Shown: positions 33,998 to 42,534, counted from the stretch's first letter. The stretch is DNA of 64,000 bases from DATAPD01 sp036265385 (GCA_036265385.1 DATAPD010000015.1:372001-436000), one strand, 5' to 3'. The notes: generated by a model not told the origin, from the letters alone. Program-made: numbers and translations.

Positions 33998-34423
33998 ATG
34001 AAGCCGATGAACGCAGAGCACAAAATTCGCGTACTCGTCGCAAAACCGGGACTGGATGGGCACGATCGCGGCGCCAAAGTCATTGCCCGTGCCTTACGCG
34101 ACGCAGGTATGGAAGTCATCTATACGGGTTTGCGACAGACCCCAGAGATGATCGTCAATGCTTCCCTGCAGGAAGATGTGGACGTGGTCGGTCTTTCTAT
34201 CCTTTCCGGCGCACACAATGTTATCGTGCCCCGGGTCATGGACCTCCTGAAGCAAAACAAGATCGATGACGTTCTCCTGCTGGTAGGAGGCATCATCCCC
34301 GACCAGGATGTTGAGGGCTTGAAGAAAGCGGGCGTTGCCGCTATCTTTCAGCCCGGTACTGCGATGGATGACATCGTCAAATTCATCCGCGAGAATGTGA
34401 AGCCGCGCGGAGTGACTGCTTAG
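33998..34423 (+). CDS. Methylmalonyl-CoA mutase, small (cobalamin-binding) subunit
   Basis: A stand-alone B12-binding domain of 141 residues that carries the cofactor for the large subunit at 28547. The base-off cobalamin motif DxHxxG is at residues 20-25 (DGHDRG), followed by GLSILSGAHN and GGIIPDQD, the usual SxL and GG signatures. The first ATG (33998) is used; a second lies nine bases later. It lies 3.6 kb from the large subunit and heads a run of plus-strand acyl-CoA genes that continues to 39419. Confidence 0.93.
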   Translation: MKPMNAEHKIRVLVAKPGLDGHDRGAKVIARALRDAGMEVIYTGLRQTPEMIVNASLQEDVDVVGLSILSGAHNVIVPRVMDLLKQNKIDDVLLLVGGIIPDQDVEGLKKAGVAAIFQPGTAMDDIVKFIRENVKPRGVTA

Positions 34424-34478
34424 CAACTCGCATAGCTCCAATCCGGTCCGATGCTCCATCCTGTGGTCTCAACCTCAC

Positions 34479-35060
34479 GTGACGGAACTCTACGAAATCG
34501 AGCGTCAAACAGATGTTTCTGTCCTCAGACTCGTCTCGCCCGACGGTACAAACCGGCTTACTCGTGAACGAGTACTTGCTTTAGCCGATTGCTTGCGCGA
34601 CCTTGCGAGTGATCCTCGCCCCTTCGTTCTTACCGGCAACCTTAAGTTTTTTTCGGCAGGAGCGGATCTCAAAGAGATAGCCGCCCTCACCGGTCCTGCC
34701 GCCTACGAGTTCTCCCTCATGGGGCAACAACTCATGGATTTCATCGAGCAGTTTCCAGCACCGGTGTGTGCTGCCATTCATGGCTATTGCATGGGCGGCG
34801 GACTCGATCTCGCCCTGGCATGTCACTGCAGATACGCATCTCCTCATGCGGTTTTTGGCCATCGCGGGGCCGCGTTGGGGCTGATCACAGGCTGGGGAGG
34901 AACGCAGCGGTTGCCTCGATTAGTCGGGAAGGCTCGAGCCCTGGAAATCTTTGTCACAGCAGAAAAGATCCATGCAAAGCAAGCGCTATGCTACGGGCTC
35001 GTCGAGAATGTCGATGAAGATCCCATTACTGCGGCAGTGCATTGGCTCAAAAATAGATGA
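34479..35060 (+). CDS. Short enoyl-CoA hydratase/isomerase-family protein
   Basis: Crotonase-fold protein of 193 residues, about 65 short of the family's typical 255-260. The oxyanion-hole parts LKFFSAGADLKEI and IHGYCMGGGLDLAL are present, as is a GHRGAALGLITGWGGTQRLPRL region with the usual catalytic-loop pattern. It ends at TGA directly after a helix (ITAAVHWLKNR), lacking the C-terminal helical trimerisation region. It starts with GTG. It may still be active, or serve as an auxiliary subunit; the truncation looks natural because no continuation is visible in other frames. Confidence 0.75.
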   Translation: MTELYEIERQTDVSVLRLVSPDGTNRLTRERVLALADCLRDLASDPRPFVLTGNLKFFSAGADLKEIAALTGPAAYEFSLMGQQLMDFIEQFPAPVCAAIHGYCMGGGLDLALACHCRYASPHAVFGHRGAALGLITGWGGTQRLPRLVGKARALEIFVTAEKIHAKQALCYGLVENVDEDPITAAVHWLKNR

Positions 35061-35158
35061 ATGTCCACAATGATTAGACCACCACACTCCTGACTACCTC
35101 ACCGTTTGCGTCACGAATCGCGCCTGATATACCGTAAATAGTTTGCACTATCGAACCC

Positions 35159-36862
35159 ATGGCTGACCGGAACGAAGTAGCACAGGCACAGACCGAGTCA
35201 ACACTCCTGCCGACAAAGATTGATCCCACCACGGCGCGCTTTGAAGCCAACATGCGCTTCATGGCAGACCTCGTTTCGCAGGTGCGAAATGAGGAAGAAA
35301 AGATCCGCGAAGGCGGCGGACCCAAGTCCATCGAATCGCAGCATTCCAAAGGGCGTTTGACCGCGCGCGAGCGCATCAATCTGCTCGCGGACCCGGGCAG
35401 CTTTTTTGAACTTGGAATTTACGCCGCGCACCGGATGTACGAAGAGTGGGGTGGTGCGCCTGGCGCTGGTGTTGTTACTGGCTTAGCCCGCGTGCATACG
35501 CGCCTAGTGATGATCATCGCCAACGATGCCACTGTGAAAGCGGGCGCATTCTTTCCGATGACATCGAAGAAAGTCATTCGCGCTCAGAACATTGCCATCG
35601 AAAATCGGATCCCAACTATCTATCTCGTAGACTCCGCAGGCGTGTTTCTGCCCCTTCAGGAGGATGTTTTCCCTGATACCGATGATTTCGGCCGTGTGTT
35701 CCGAAATAACGCAGTCATGTCAGCGATGGGTGTTCCTCAGATCGCTGCCATCATGGGCATGTGCGTGGCTGGCGGCGGCTATCTGCCGGTAATGTGCGAT
35801 CACGTTCTCATGACAGATGGTAGCGGACTTTTCCTTGCTGGCCCAGCCCTGGTGCAAGCCGCGATAGGACAGAAATACTCCGCGGAAGAACTTGGCGGCG
35901 CGCTGATGCATGCTTCCATTAGCGGGACCGTTGATTACCGCGAACCCAATGACGAAGCATGTCTCTCCCGGATCCGTTCGCTCGTCGAAAAATGGGGATA
36001 CCGTCGCCAGTCTCCCTGGGACCGAAAGAAACCGGAGCCTCCTGCGCAAACGACTGAAGAAATTTACGGGATCTATGACCCCTCACCGGCAAAGCCGTAT
36101 GACATGAAGGAAGTGCTCGTGCGTGTGGTAGATGCCGGGAAATTTGACGAATACAAGCCCGAATATGGCAAAACGATCCTCTGTGGGTATGCGCGTATCG
36201 GCGGCTTCGCTGTTGGGATCGTAGCCAACCAGAAGCTCCATGCGCAGCAAACGGATCACGAGGGTCACAAGCGGATCGAGTTCGGCGGCGTGATCTACAC
36301 CGAGTCTGCCGAGAAGGCTGCGCGCTTCATCATGGACTGCAATCAGAACCTGATCCCCCTGGTTTTTTTCCATGATGTGAATGGCTTCATGGTCGGACGC
36401 GACGCCGAGTGGAGCGGCATCATCAAGGCGGGCGCCAAGATGGTGAACGCAGTTTCAAATTCCGTGGTACCGAAGATTACCGTGATCGTCGGCGGATCTT
36501 TCGGCGCCGGGCACTATGCCATGTGTGGCAAAGCCTATGATCCTCGCTTCGTTTTCGCGTGGCCATGCGCCAAGTACGCTGTAATGAGCGGCGACTCCGC
36601 TGCAGGTACCCTGGTCGAAATCAAAGTGAAGCAACTCGAGCGCGGCGGCAAGAAGCTCAGCGACGAGGAAAAGAAAGAATTGTACGAATCAGTAAAGCGT
36701 ACGTACGACGAGCAGACCGATCCTCGCTACGGGGCAGCGCGGCTCTGGATCGACCGCATCATCGACCCGATGGAAACTCGAGACGCCATCACTCAAGCCC
36801 TCGAAGCCGCGGCACTCAATCCAGACGTGCCAGAGTTCAAGGTGGGAGTGCTGCAGACATGA
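35159..36862 (+). CDS. Acyl-CoA carboxylase carboxyltransferase subunit (MCC-type)
   Basis: Carboxyltransferase (beta) chain of a biotin-dependent acyl-CoA carboxylase. The 567 residues and patterns such as ANDATVKAGAFFP, VDSAGVFLPLQEDVFPD and GFMVGRDAEWSGIIKAGAKMVNAV are most like methylcrotonyl-CoA carboxylase beta, as opposed to the shorter propionyl-CoA type. The CoA-binding GGSFGAGHYAMCG motif is intact. The neighbours, HMG-CoA lyase and enoyl-CoA hydratase, support a leucine-degradation role. The biotin carboxylase alpha chain and isovaleryl-CoA dehydrogenase are not in the window. Confidence 0.85.
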   Translation: MADRNEVAQAQTESTLLPTKIDPTTARFEANMRFMADLVSQVRNEEEKIREGGGPKSIESQHSKGRLTARERINLLADPGSFFELGIYAAHRMYEEWGGAPGAGVVTGLARVHTRLVMIIANDATVKAGAFFPMTSKKVIRAQNIAIENRIPTIYLVDSAGVFLPLQEDVFPDTDDFGRVFRNNAVMSAMGVPQIAAIMGMCVAGGGYLPVMCDHVLMTDGSGLFLAGPALVQAAIGQKYSAEELGGALMHASISGTVDYREPNDEACLSRIRSLVEKWGYRRQSPWDRKKPEPPAQTTEEIYGIYDPSPAKPYDMKEVLVRVVDAGKFDEYKPEYGKTILCGYARIGGFAVGIVANQKLHAQQTDHEGHKRIEFGGVIYTESAEKAARFIMDCNQNLIPLVFFHDVNGFMVGRDAEWSGIIKAGAKMVNAVSNSVVPKITVIVGGSFGAGHYAMCGKAYDPRFVFAWPCAKYAVMSGDSAAGTLVEIKVKQLERGGKKLSDEEKKELYESVKRTYDEQTDPRYGAARLWIDRIIDPMETRDAITQALEAAALNPDVPEFKVGVLQT

Positions 36863-36901
36863 TCATTATCGGTAACGTGGCGTGAATTACTTAAAATCAG
36901 C

Positions 36902-37207
36902 ATGATTAGCAGGCTCACCAAAATTCTGTTTCTCGTTGCAGCTGCCTGTATCGGAACCGCGTTTGCATGGCAACGCTACTCTCAAACGGATGTAGAACGA
37001 TCGCGCTCTTCAACTGTTTACAATCTAGAAATCGAAGACGGTAAATGGCATTTATCCGGGTCAAATGTTCAATATCCATTACCGGTGTACGTTCTCCATG
37101 GGGTGGGCAGAATTGCATTTTTGCTCGCCGTTCCTCTATTGGTCAGTGACATCGCACACAGAAAGCGTAGAGCCACATCAGAGAATGTCCGCGAGGCCTT
37201 GAAGTGA
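36902..37207 (+). CDS. Small membrane protein, unknown
   Basis: Unrecognised 101-residue protein with an N-terminal membrane segment or signal anchor (about 7-23) and a second segment at about 62-82, separated by a polar loop with VYNLEIEDGKWHL. It sits between the carboxyltransferase and HMG-CoA lyase genes on the same strand, 39 bp and 35 bp away, so it is probably co-transcribed. No catalytic residues stand out. Confidence 0.5.
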   Translation: MISRLTKILFLVAAACIGTAFAWQRYSQTDVERSRSSTVYNLEIEDGKWHLSGSNVQYPLPVYVLHGVGRIAFLLAVPLLVSDIAHRKRRATSENVREALK

Positions 37208-37242
37208 TTGCTAGAAACACTCAGCCAGGAGCTAGGAGCTAA

Positions 37243-38127
37243 ATGCCAACGGCTGATTCCGTCAAACTGATCGAGTGCCCCCGCGACGCCTGGCAGGGTC
37301 TCAAGGGACAAATCCCTAGTGATATAAAAGTGAACTATCTCAAAGCCCTGATCAGCGCTGGGTTCAAGCACATTGACGCTGTCTCTTTCGTCTCCCCCAA
37401 TGCCGTGCCCCAGATGGCGGACTCTGAAGAGGTTCTGAAAGAACTCGATCCACCGGACGACGTCGAGATCATCGGCATCGTGGTCAATGAAAAAGGTGCT
37501 CAGCGGGCGATCAGTAGCGAAGCAGTCACAACCGTCGGCTTTCCGTATTCCGTCTCTCCAACATTTTTACAGAACAATCAACGGCAAAACCTTGAAGATG
37601 CCATCGAGGAGCTTGAGAAAATAGAAAAGAAAGCCGATGAGGCTGGTCTCAATGTTGTGGTGTACATCTCGATGTCTTTCGGAAATCCCTATGGCGATCC
37701 TTGGACCATAGATGAGACCGTTGAGGCGGTGAATCTGCTCGAGTCCCAGGGAATTAAAACGATTTCACTCGCCGATACGGTAGGCATGGCGACCCCGCAA
37801 CAGATCAGCGAACTGGTAAACGCGATCCAGTCAAAGTACGGTTATCTCGAAATCGGGGTGCATTTACATTCGCGCCCCGAACAGGCAGCCGACAAAATTC
37901 TCGCGGCTTACGACGCCGGTTGCCGTCGATTCGATTCGGCGATCGGTGGCCTCGGCGGATGTCCGTTCGCGCAGGATGCACTAATCGGGAACATTCCTAC
38001 CGAACGCGTCATTGAAGCCCTTCGCGGACGTGGCGCGCAACTACCACCGCTGAAATCGCTTGATGTGCTCCTGAAAGCGACTGACGGTTTGCGTGCTCAG
38101 TACACAAGTTCGAGCGCGGCAGATTAG
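37243..38127 (+). CDS. HMG-CoA lyase-type enzyme
   Basis: Cleaves 3-hydroxy-3-methylglutaryl-CoA to acetyl-CoA and acetoacetate in leucine catabolism. The 294-residue DRE-TIM barrel has the catalytic PRD at 13-15 (written PRDAWQGL where most have PRDGLQNE). VHLHSRPEQ holds the two metal His residues, and the active-site Cys is in GLGGCPFAQ. Residues around the HxHDTYG motif are replaced (HLHSRPE), so this is a divergent subgroup whose specificity should be treated with care. A tandem ribosome-binding sequence, AGGAGCT twice, precedes the ATG. Confidence 0.82.
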   Translation: MPTADSVKLIECPRDAWQGLKGQIPSDIKVNYLKALISAGFKHIDAVSFVSPNAVPQMADSEEVLKELDPPDDVEIIGIVVNEKGAQRAISSEAVTTVGFPYSVSPTFLQNNQRQNLEDAIEELEKIEKKADEAGLNVVVYISMSFGNPYGDPWTIDETVEAVNLLESQGIKTISLADTVGMATPQQISELVNAIQSKYGYLEIGVHLHSRPEQAADKILAAYDAGCRRFDSAIGGLGGCPFAQDALIGNIPTERVIEALRGRGAQLPPLKSLDVLLKATDGLRAQYTSSSAAD

Positions 38128-38214
38128 AATCGGCTACGGTTCTTCACCCATCAGCACGAGTTTTTGCGAACATAGAGCGACGCGTGCGAATCGCGGAATC
38201 GTGCGAATTTGAAC

Positions 38215-38997
38215 ATGAACTACACAACGATTGAACTCACTTACGACACCGGCATCGCGACCGTCACGCTGAACCGCCCGGACAAACGCAATGCCATCAG
38301 TTACGACTTGATCCAAGACCTGCTATCGGCATTGCAGGATGTCGCAAAATCATCCTCTCAAGTTCTGATCCTAACGGGGGCTGGCAAGGCTTTCTGTTCC
38401 GGCATGGACCTCGATAACCTCAAGGCGCTCATCGGTCGCACTCCGGAGCAAAGTCTCGAAGATTCGAGAACGATGGCCAGCTTGTTTCGCACACTGTACG
38501 ACTTTCCTAAGCCTACGATTGCCGCTGTAAATGGGGCCGCAATCGCAGGAGGAACGGGTCTGGCCACCTTGTGCGACTTTACATTGGCCGTCCCCGAAGC
38601 AAAGTTTGGGTACACCGAAGTCAGGATCGGCTTCGTCCCGGCGATTGTGTCGACCTTCCTCCTACGGCAGGTCGGCGAAAAGATTGCCCGCGATCTATTG
38701 CTGACCGGCCGCCACTTCGATGCAGAGGAAGCGAAGCGCATTGGCCTGATCTCTGAAATTGTTCCCGCCGACAAATTGCTGACCCGTGCACGGGAACTTG
38801 CCACTCTACTGATAGAAAATAGTCCCGCGTCCCTGCGTTACACGAAGCGATTGTTGAGCGATGCTGCACGCACCGAAATGGACACGCAGATCGATAGCGC
38901 TGTTCGCGAAAACGCTGCGATTCGTTCCACCGCCGATTTCCGCGAGGGAGTTTCCTCGTTTCTCGAAAAGCGCAAGCCGCGCTGGAGTGGACAGTGA
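38215..38997 (+). CDS. Enoyl-CoA hydratase/isomerase family protein
   Basis: Crotonase-fold enzyme of 260 residues, full length. AFCSGMDLDNL and VNGAAIAGGTGLATL supply the oxyanion hole and TEVRIGFVPAIVS the catalytic-loop region. In this gene context it is a candidate methylglutaconyl-CoA hydratase acting between the carboxylase and HMG-CoA lyase. The glutamates used by hydratases are not all clear to me, so an isomerase role is possible. Start at the ATG 38215; an upstream TTG adds two codons. It overlaps the thioesterase start by four bases. Confidence 0.85.
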   Translation: MNYTTIELTYDTGIATVTLNRPDKRNAISYDLIQDLLSALQDVAKSSSQVLILTGAGKAFCSGMDLDNLKALIGRTPEQSLEDSRTMASLFRTLYDFPKPTIAAVNGAAIAGGTGLATLCDFTLAVPEAKFGYTEVRIGFVPAIVSTFLLRQVGEKIARDLLLTGRHFDAEEAKRIGLISEIVPADKLLTRARELATLLIENSPASLRYTKRLLSDAARTEMDTQIDSAVRENAAIRSTADFREGVSSFLEKRKPRWSGQ

Positions 38998-39419
38998 ACG
39001 CGAATCCTACCGTCAACGAGACTCGGCTTCGCGTGCGCTATGCCGAAACCGATCAAATGGGTGTGGTGTATCACTCGAATCATTTCATCTGGTTTGAAGT
39101 AGGACGCGTCGAACTCCTGCGGCAGCTTGGCTTTTCCTACAAGGACATGGAAACCGGAGACAACTGTTTCATCGCCGTCGTCGACGCACGCTGCCGCTAC
39201 AAGGCTCCCGCTCGGTACGACGACGAGATCGTTGTGCGCACACATTTGAAGAACGTGCGAGAATCCGTCATTCACTTTGGATATGAGCTGGTGCGAGTCT
39301 CAGACGGAATCTTACTGGCCGAAGGCGAGACAACGCATATCGTCGCAGACGCGCAGATGAGGAAGACATCGATTCCGGACAAGTACATGTCTGTGTTCCG
39401 TGAGGCAACCGGGAAGTAA
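38994..39419 (+). CDS. YbgC/FcbC-type acyl-CoA thioesterase
   Basis: Hotdog-fold thioesterase of 141 residues. The catalytic motif is ETDQMGVVYHSNHF, with the Asp and Tyr/His of the 4-hydroxybenzoyl-CoA/YbgC group, and FEVGRVELLR follows. It starts at a GTG that overlaps the hydratase stop, so it is coupled to that gene and may clear CoA esters produced by the pathway. A dispersed repeat follows the gene. Confidence 0.88.
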   Translation: MNANPTVNETRLRVRYAETDQMGVVYHSNHFIWFEVGRVELLRQLGFSYKDMETGDNCFIAVVDARCRYKAPARYDDEIVVRTHLKNVRESVIHFGYELVRVSDGILLAEGETTHIVADAQMRKTSIPDKYMSVFREATGK

Positions 39420-39431
39420 GGTTTAATGCTT

Positions 39432-39460
39432 GTCATCCTGAGCGTAGCGAAGGACCTGCT
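39432..39460. repeat. Dispersed repeat, GTCATCCTGAGCG family
   Basis: GTCATCCTGAGCGTAGCG followed by AAGGACCTGCT; differs by one base in the core from the copy at 12450. It lies between the thioesterase and hutH. Confidence 0.7.
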
Positions 39461-39515
39461 TTTGATTAATGTGAGCATCACGCCCGGGAATGAGCTGGGA
39501 ACTGAAAGCTGAATC

Positions 39516-41105
39516 ATGAAAGCCCTTCACATCAACGGAAACGATCTGACGCCCGAATCGGTCCACGAAGTTGCTGTCGAGAAACGCGCCGTCCTGCTCG
39601 CCCCTGACGCGCGCGAACGTGTCGACAGGGCGCGCGCGATCGTCGACTCCCTTGTGGCTAACAACAAAATCTCCTACGCGATCACCACGGGCGTAGGCAA
39701 ACTCAGCGATGTTCGCATCGCCGGCGACCAGATCCGCGAATTACAGCTCAACCTTATCCGGTCCCACGCAGTCGGAGTCGGTGAGCCACTTTCCATTTCC
39801 GAAACTCGCGCCATGATGCTGCTGCGTGCAGCCTCATTGTCCAAGGGACACTCGGGCGTTCGCGCCATCACCATCGACACGATTTGCGAGATGCTGAACC
39901 GCGGAATCACGCCTGTAGTTCCTTCCCAGGGCAGCGTCGGAGCAAGCGGTGACTTGGCTCCGCTCGCACACCTGGCCCTCGCGATGATTGGCGAAGGCGA
40001 ATGTCACGATGGAAAAGGCGGCCACATCTCCAGCGCCGACGCACTCCGGCAAGCTCAGATAAAGCCTCTCGTCCTTGAAGCGAAAGAGGCGGTCTCCTTA
40101 ATCAACGGTACGCAGGCCATGCTGGCAGTGGGAACATTGGCTCTGCTCGCGGCAGAAACCCTGGTTGATTCGGCAGACGTAATCGGCGCTCTCACGTGTG
40201 ACGCCCTCAAGGGCACCGACGCCGCGTTCGACGAACGCATCCACAAGGCTCGGCCACATCCAGGCCAGATGCGCACCGCCGCGAATTTACGCAAGCTCCT
40301 CGCTGACAGCTCTATTCGGGAATCACATCGCGACTGCGGACGTGTTCAAGACGCCTACTCACTGCGCTGCATGCCGCAGGTGCATGGCGCGGTGCGCGAC
40401 ACTCTCACGCATTGCCGCGAGGTGTTTGAAATAGAAATGAATGCCGCAGTCGATAACCCGCTAGTGTTCCCAAACACCCACGCCGGAGCGGAAGCCCATG
40501 TGGGGACGGGCGCCCTCGCCCGTCCAGCGGAGCGTAGCTCAGCAGATTCCGATGGAGACGTGATTTCTGGCGGTAACTTTCACGGCGAGCCCGTCGCCTT
40601 CTCTCTCGATTACCTCGGCATCGCGTTGAGCGCTCTTGCGGGCATCAGCGAGCGACGACTCGAACGCATGGTGAACCCTGCCCTTAGCGAAGGCCTTCCG
40701 CCTTTTCTGGCGCCAGGCGCCGGATTGAATTCCGGATTCATGATGCCGCAGGTGACCGCCGCGGCCCTCGTGAGCGAAAACAAAGTACTGGCGCATCCCG
40801 CATCGGTGGATTCAATCACCACCTCCGGTAACAAGGAAGACTATGTTTCGATGGGTATGGCCGCCGCCATTAAGCTCAAGAAAATCGTGGACAATACGCG
40901 CAACACTCTTGCCATCGAAGCGATGGCCGCCGCTCAAGCAATCGACTTCCTCGCCCCGCTAAAAACATCCAAGCCTCTGCAAGCGGCGCACGCAGCTATA
41001 CGATCCGTTTGCCCCACCATGGAAAAAGACCGCGTCATGTACAAGGACTTCGAGAGGATCAGCGAGTTGCTGACGAGCAGAAGAGTAGCGCAGGTACTGC
41101 ACTAG
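39516..41105 (+). CDS. hutH: Histidine ammonia-lyase
   Basis: Deaminates histidine to urocanate. The 529 residues contain the Ala-Ser-Gly that forms the MIO cofactor (143-145 within GSVGASGDLAPLAH), the catalytic Tyr region YAITTGVG and the SGGNFHGEPVAF segment. An insertion of about 27 residues (321-347) splits VFPN from DVISGG. It encodes a palindromic DNA repeat and looks like an in-frame element insertion. The rest is complete and colinear with the family, so the enzyme may remain active, since the insert lies in a surface-type loop. No other hut gene is adjacent. Confidence 0.93.
   Translation: MKALHINGNDLTPESVHEVAVEKRAVLLAPDARERVDRARAIVDSLVANNKISYAITTGVGKLSDVRIAGDQIRELQLNLIRSHAVGVGEPLSISETRAMMLLRAASLSKGHSGVRAITIDTICEMLNRGITPVVPSQGSVGASGDLAPLAHLALAMIGEGECHDGKGGHISSADALRQAQIKPLVLEAKEAVSLINGTQAMLAVGTLALLAAETLVDSADVIGALTCDALKGTDAAFDERIHKARPHPGQMRTAANLRKLLADSSIRESHRDCGRVQDAYSLRCMPQVHGAVRDTLTHCREVFEIEMNAAVDNPLVFPNTHAGAEAHVGTGALARPAERSSADSDGDVISGGNFHGEPVAFSLDYLGIALSALAGISERRLERMVNPALSEGLPPFLAPGAGLNSGFMMPQVTAAALVSENKVLAHPASVDSITTSGNKEDYVSMGMAAAIKLKKIVDNTRNTLAIEAMAAAQAIDFLAPLKTSKPLQAAHAAIRSVCPTMEKDRVMYKDFERISELLTSRRVAQVLH
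40504..40525. repeat. Perfect inverted repeat inside hutH
   Basis: GGACGGGCG (40504-40512), loop CCCT, then CGCCCGTCC (40517-40525): a perfect 9-bp palindrome within an insertion of about 80 bp in the coding sequence. It resembles a REP-type palindromic unit. Confidence 0.7.
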
Positions 41106-41133
41106 TCATTCAGCGTGATTCTCGGCACGACAA

Positions 41134-41715
41134 TCATGCACTCTTCGCCGCACTCCCATCCAACCCCAACTCTCCCGCGATCCCCTTCATCGCATCGATG
41201 CAGAATGCGATGTGCGCCTCGAGCTCAACTCCCAAATTCGCCGCGCCATTCACGATATCGTCTCGATTCACGCTTCGCGCGAAGGCTTTGTCCTTCATCT
41301 TCTTTCTAACTGACTTCGCTTCCACCTCAGCCAGCGACTTCCCCGGCTTCACGAGCGCACAGGCAGTAATAAATCCTGCCAACTCATCGCACGCAAACAG
41401 CGCCTTCTCCATCGGCGTCTCGCGCGGAACACCTGAGTACTCGGCATGCGACATGATCGCTTTGCGAATCTCGTCCGAGTAGCCTCGTTCTTGCAAGATC
41501 ACATTCCCTTTGTAAGGATGCTCGTCGATACTTGGCCAGCGATCATAATCAAAGTCATGAACTAACCCGACGACGCCCCACAAATCTTCTTCACCCGGCG
41601 CAAGCTCCCCCGCATAAGCGCGCATGCACGCCTCTACCGCCAACGCGTGCTTCCGCAGACTTTCCGATTGGGTGAACTCAGTTAGTAAACCCCACGCAGC
41701 GGTTCGATCAACCAT
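41134..41715 (-). CDS. HD-domain hydrolase
   Basis: HD-superfamily metal-dependent phosphohydrolase of 193 residues. The expected metal ligands are in LRKHALAVEACM (first His) and GLVHDFDYDRWP (HD), with SHAEYSG for the later His. The fold is typical of nucleotide-cleaving or phosphatase-like HD proteins; the substrate is unknown. Its ATG has AGGGAAG upstream, and it is divergent from the XRE regulator across a region with inverted repeats. Confidence 0.85.
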   Translation of the reverse strand: MVDRTAAWGLLTEFTQSESLRKHALAVEACMRAYAGELAPGEEDLWGVVGLVHDFDYDRWPSIDEHPYKGNVILQERGYSDEIRKAIMSHAEYSGVPRETPMEKALFACDELAGFITACALVKPGKSLAEVEAKSVRKKMKDKAFARSVNRDDIVNGAANLGVELEAHIAFCIDAMKGIAGELGLDGSAAKSA

Positions 41716-41741
41716 GTTTTCTTCCCTGTTTTCTCCTGAAT

Positions 41742-41866
41742 ATTGTTGAACAATTGTAGTTTTCGTCGGGATGGTTTGTATGTCGCTCTACTTTTTTCTT
41801 GACATCCACAGGCTATAACCTGCAGATTACGCTTCAGCTTGGAAGTTGCACAAGTTTTGCAACTTC
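41742..41866. promoter_or_regulatory. Divergent control region with three inverted repeats
   Basis: Between the HD gene and the XRE regulator lie ATTGTT-G-AACAAT (41742-41754), a TTGACA -35-like hexamer (41799-41804) followed by the near-palindrome CAGGCTATAACCTG (41809-41822), and GAAGTTGCA-7-TGCAACTTC (41842-41866). The last is a perfect 9-bp hairpin in the leader of the regulator mRNA. These are plausible operators for the adjacent XRE protein. No exact -10 box is clear. Confidence 0.45.
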
Positions 41867-41899
41867 AGGAGTCGCCCGCTCTGGCACTCCCACAAACCG

Positions 41900-42439
41900 A
41901 TGGCCACGACACTCGCTCCTGTGGATTCCCGGGAGGTCGTCCGTTGCGATCGTTGTTCCCTAGTTCAATTCCGTACAACCAATAATTTGTGCCGGCGATG
42001 CCACCTGTCTTTGGACGAGGACGAACCGGAAATGGTGTCGGCGCCACCCGAGCCTCAGATCTTGCCAATGCCCGGACACGGCCCTGGCCACCTGAATCTC
42101 GCGACCTCCATCCGATCCCTACGTCTTCGCAACGGACTCAGTCAGCGTCAGTTGGCGACTCGTATGTCCGTACCTCGCACATACGTTTCGAAAATCGAAA
42201 ATGAAAAGGCCACACCCACGCTTTCCTCTCTCGAGCGTCTGGCGCGCGCCTTGGAGGTAACTGTGCCCGATCTTTTGTCTGGCGGCGAAAAATCGCGTCA
42301 GGAAGAAATCCGCGATTTGATGCAGGATCAATTCATCGCCGAACTTCTGCCCTTTGTCTCGCAACTGAACGGCATGCAGATGTCGAGCATCCTTACACAG
42401 GTGCGCGACCTCACCATCCGTCCACGACGAAGTGCATAA
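41900..42439 (+). CDS. XRE-family regulator with N-terminal zinc ribbon
   Basis: DNA-binding transcription factor. I start at MATTLAPV (41900); the longer frame begins at a TTG inside a hairpin. The 179-residue product has CxxC pairs at Cys16/Cys19 and Cys31/Cys34, a likely zinc ribbon, then a Pro-rich linker. The helix-turn-helix spans about 70-125, with SQRQLATRMSVPRTYVSKIE as the recognition region. A C-terminal helical tail of about 50 residues may serve for dimerisation. The target genes are unknown; the divergent HD-domain gene and the gene itself are the first candidates. Confidence 0.85.
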   Translation: MATTLAPVDSREVVRCDRCSLVQFRTTNNLCRRCHLSLDEDEPEMVSAPPEPQILPMPGHGPGHLNLATSIRSLRLRNGLSQRQLATRMSVPRTYVSKIENEKATPTLSSLERLARALEVTVPDLLSGGEKSRQEEIRDLMQDQFIAELLPFVSQLNGMQMSSILTQVRDLTIRPRRSA

Positions 42440-42534
42440 CCATTAGCTGGCTTGGCCTCTCAGCAACCTATGGACTGCTGAGTACATCTGAGTGAGTCGA
42501 GTTTAGTTTTATCCGGGCAACCAGCCAACGAAGA

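Noticed and set aside
41846..41899. Upstream TTG start of the XRE regulator
   Set aside because: It lies inside a perfect hairpin and adds an 18-residue leader without similarity to the domain.
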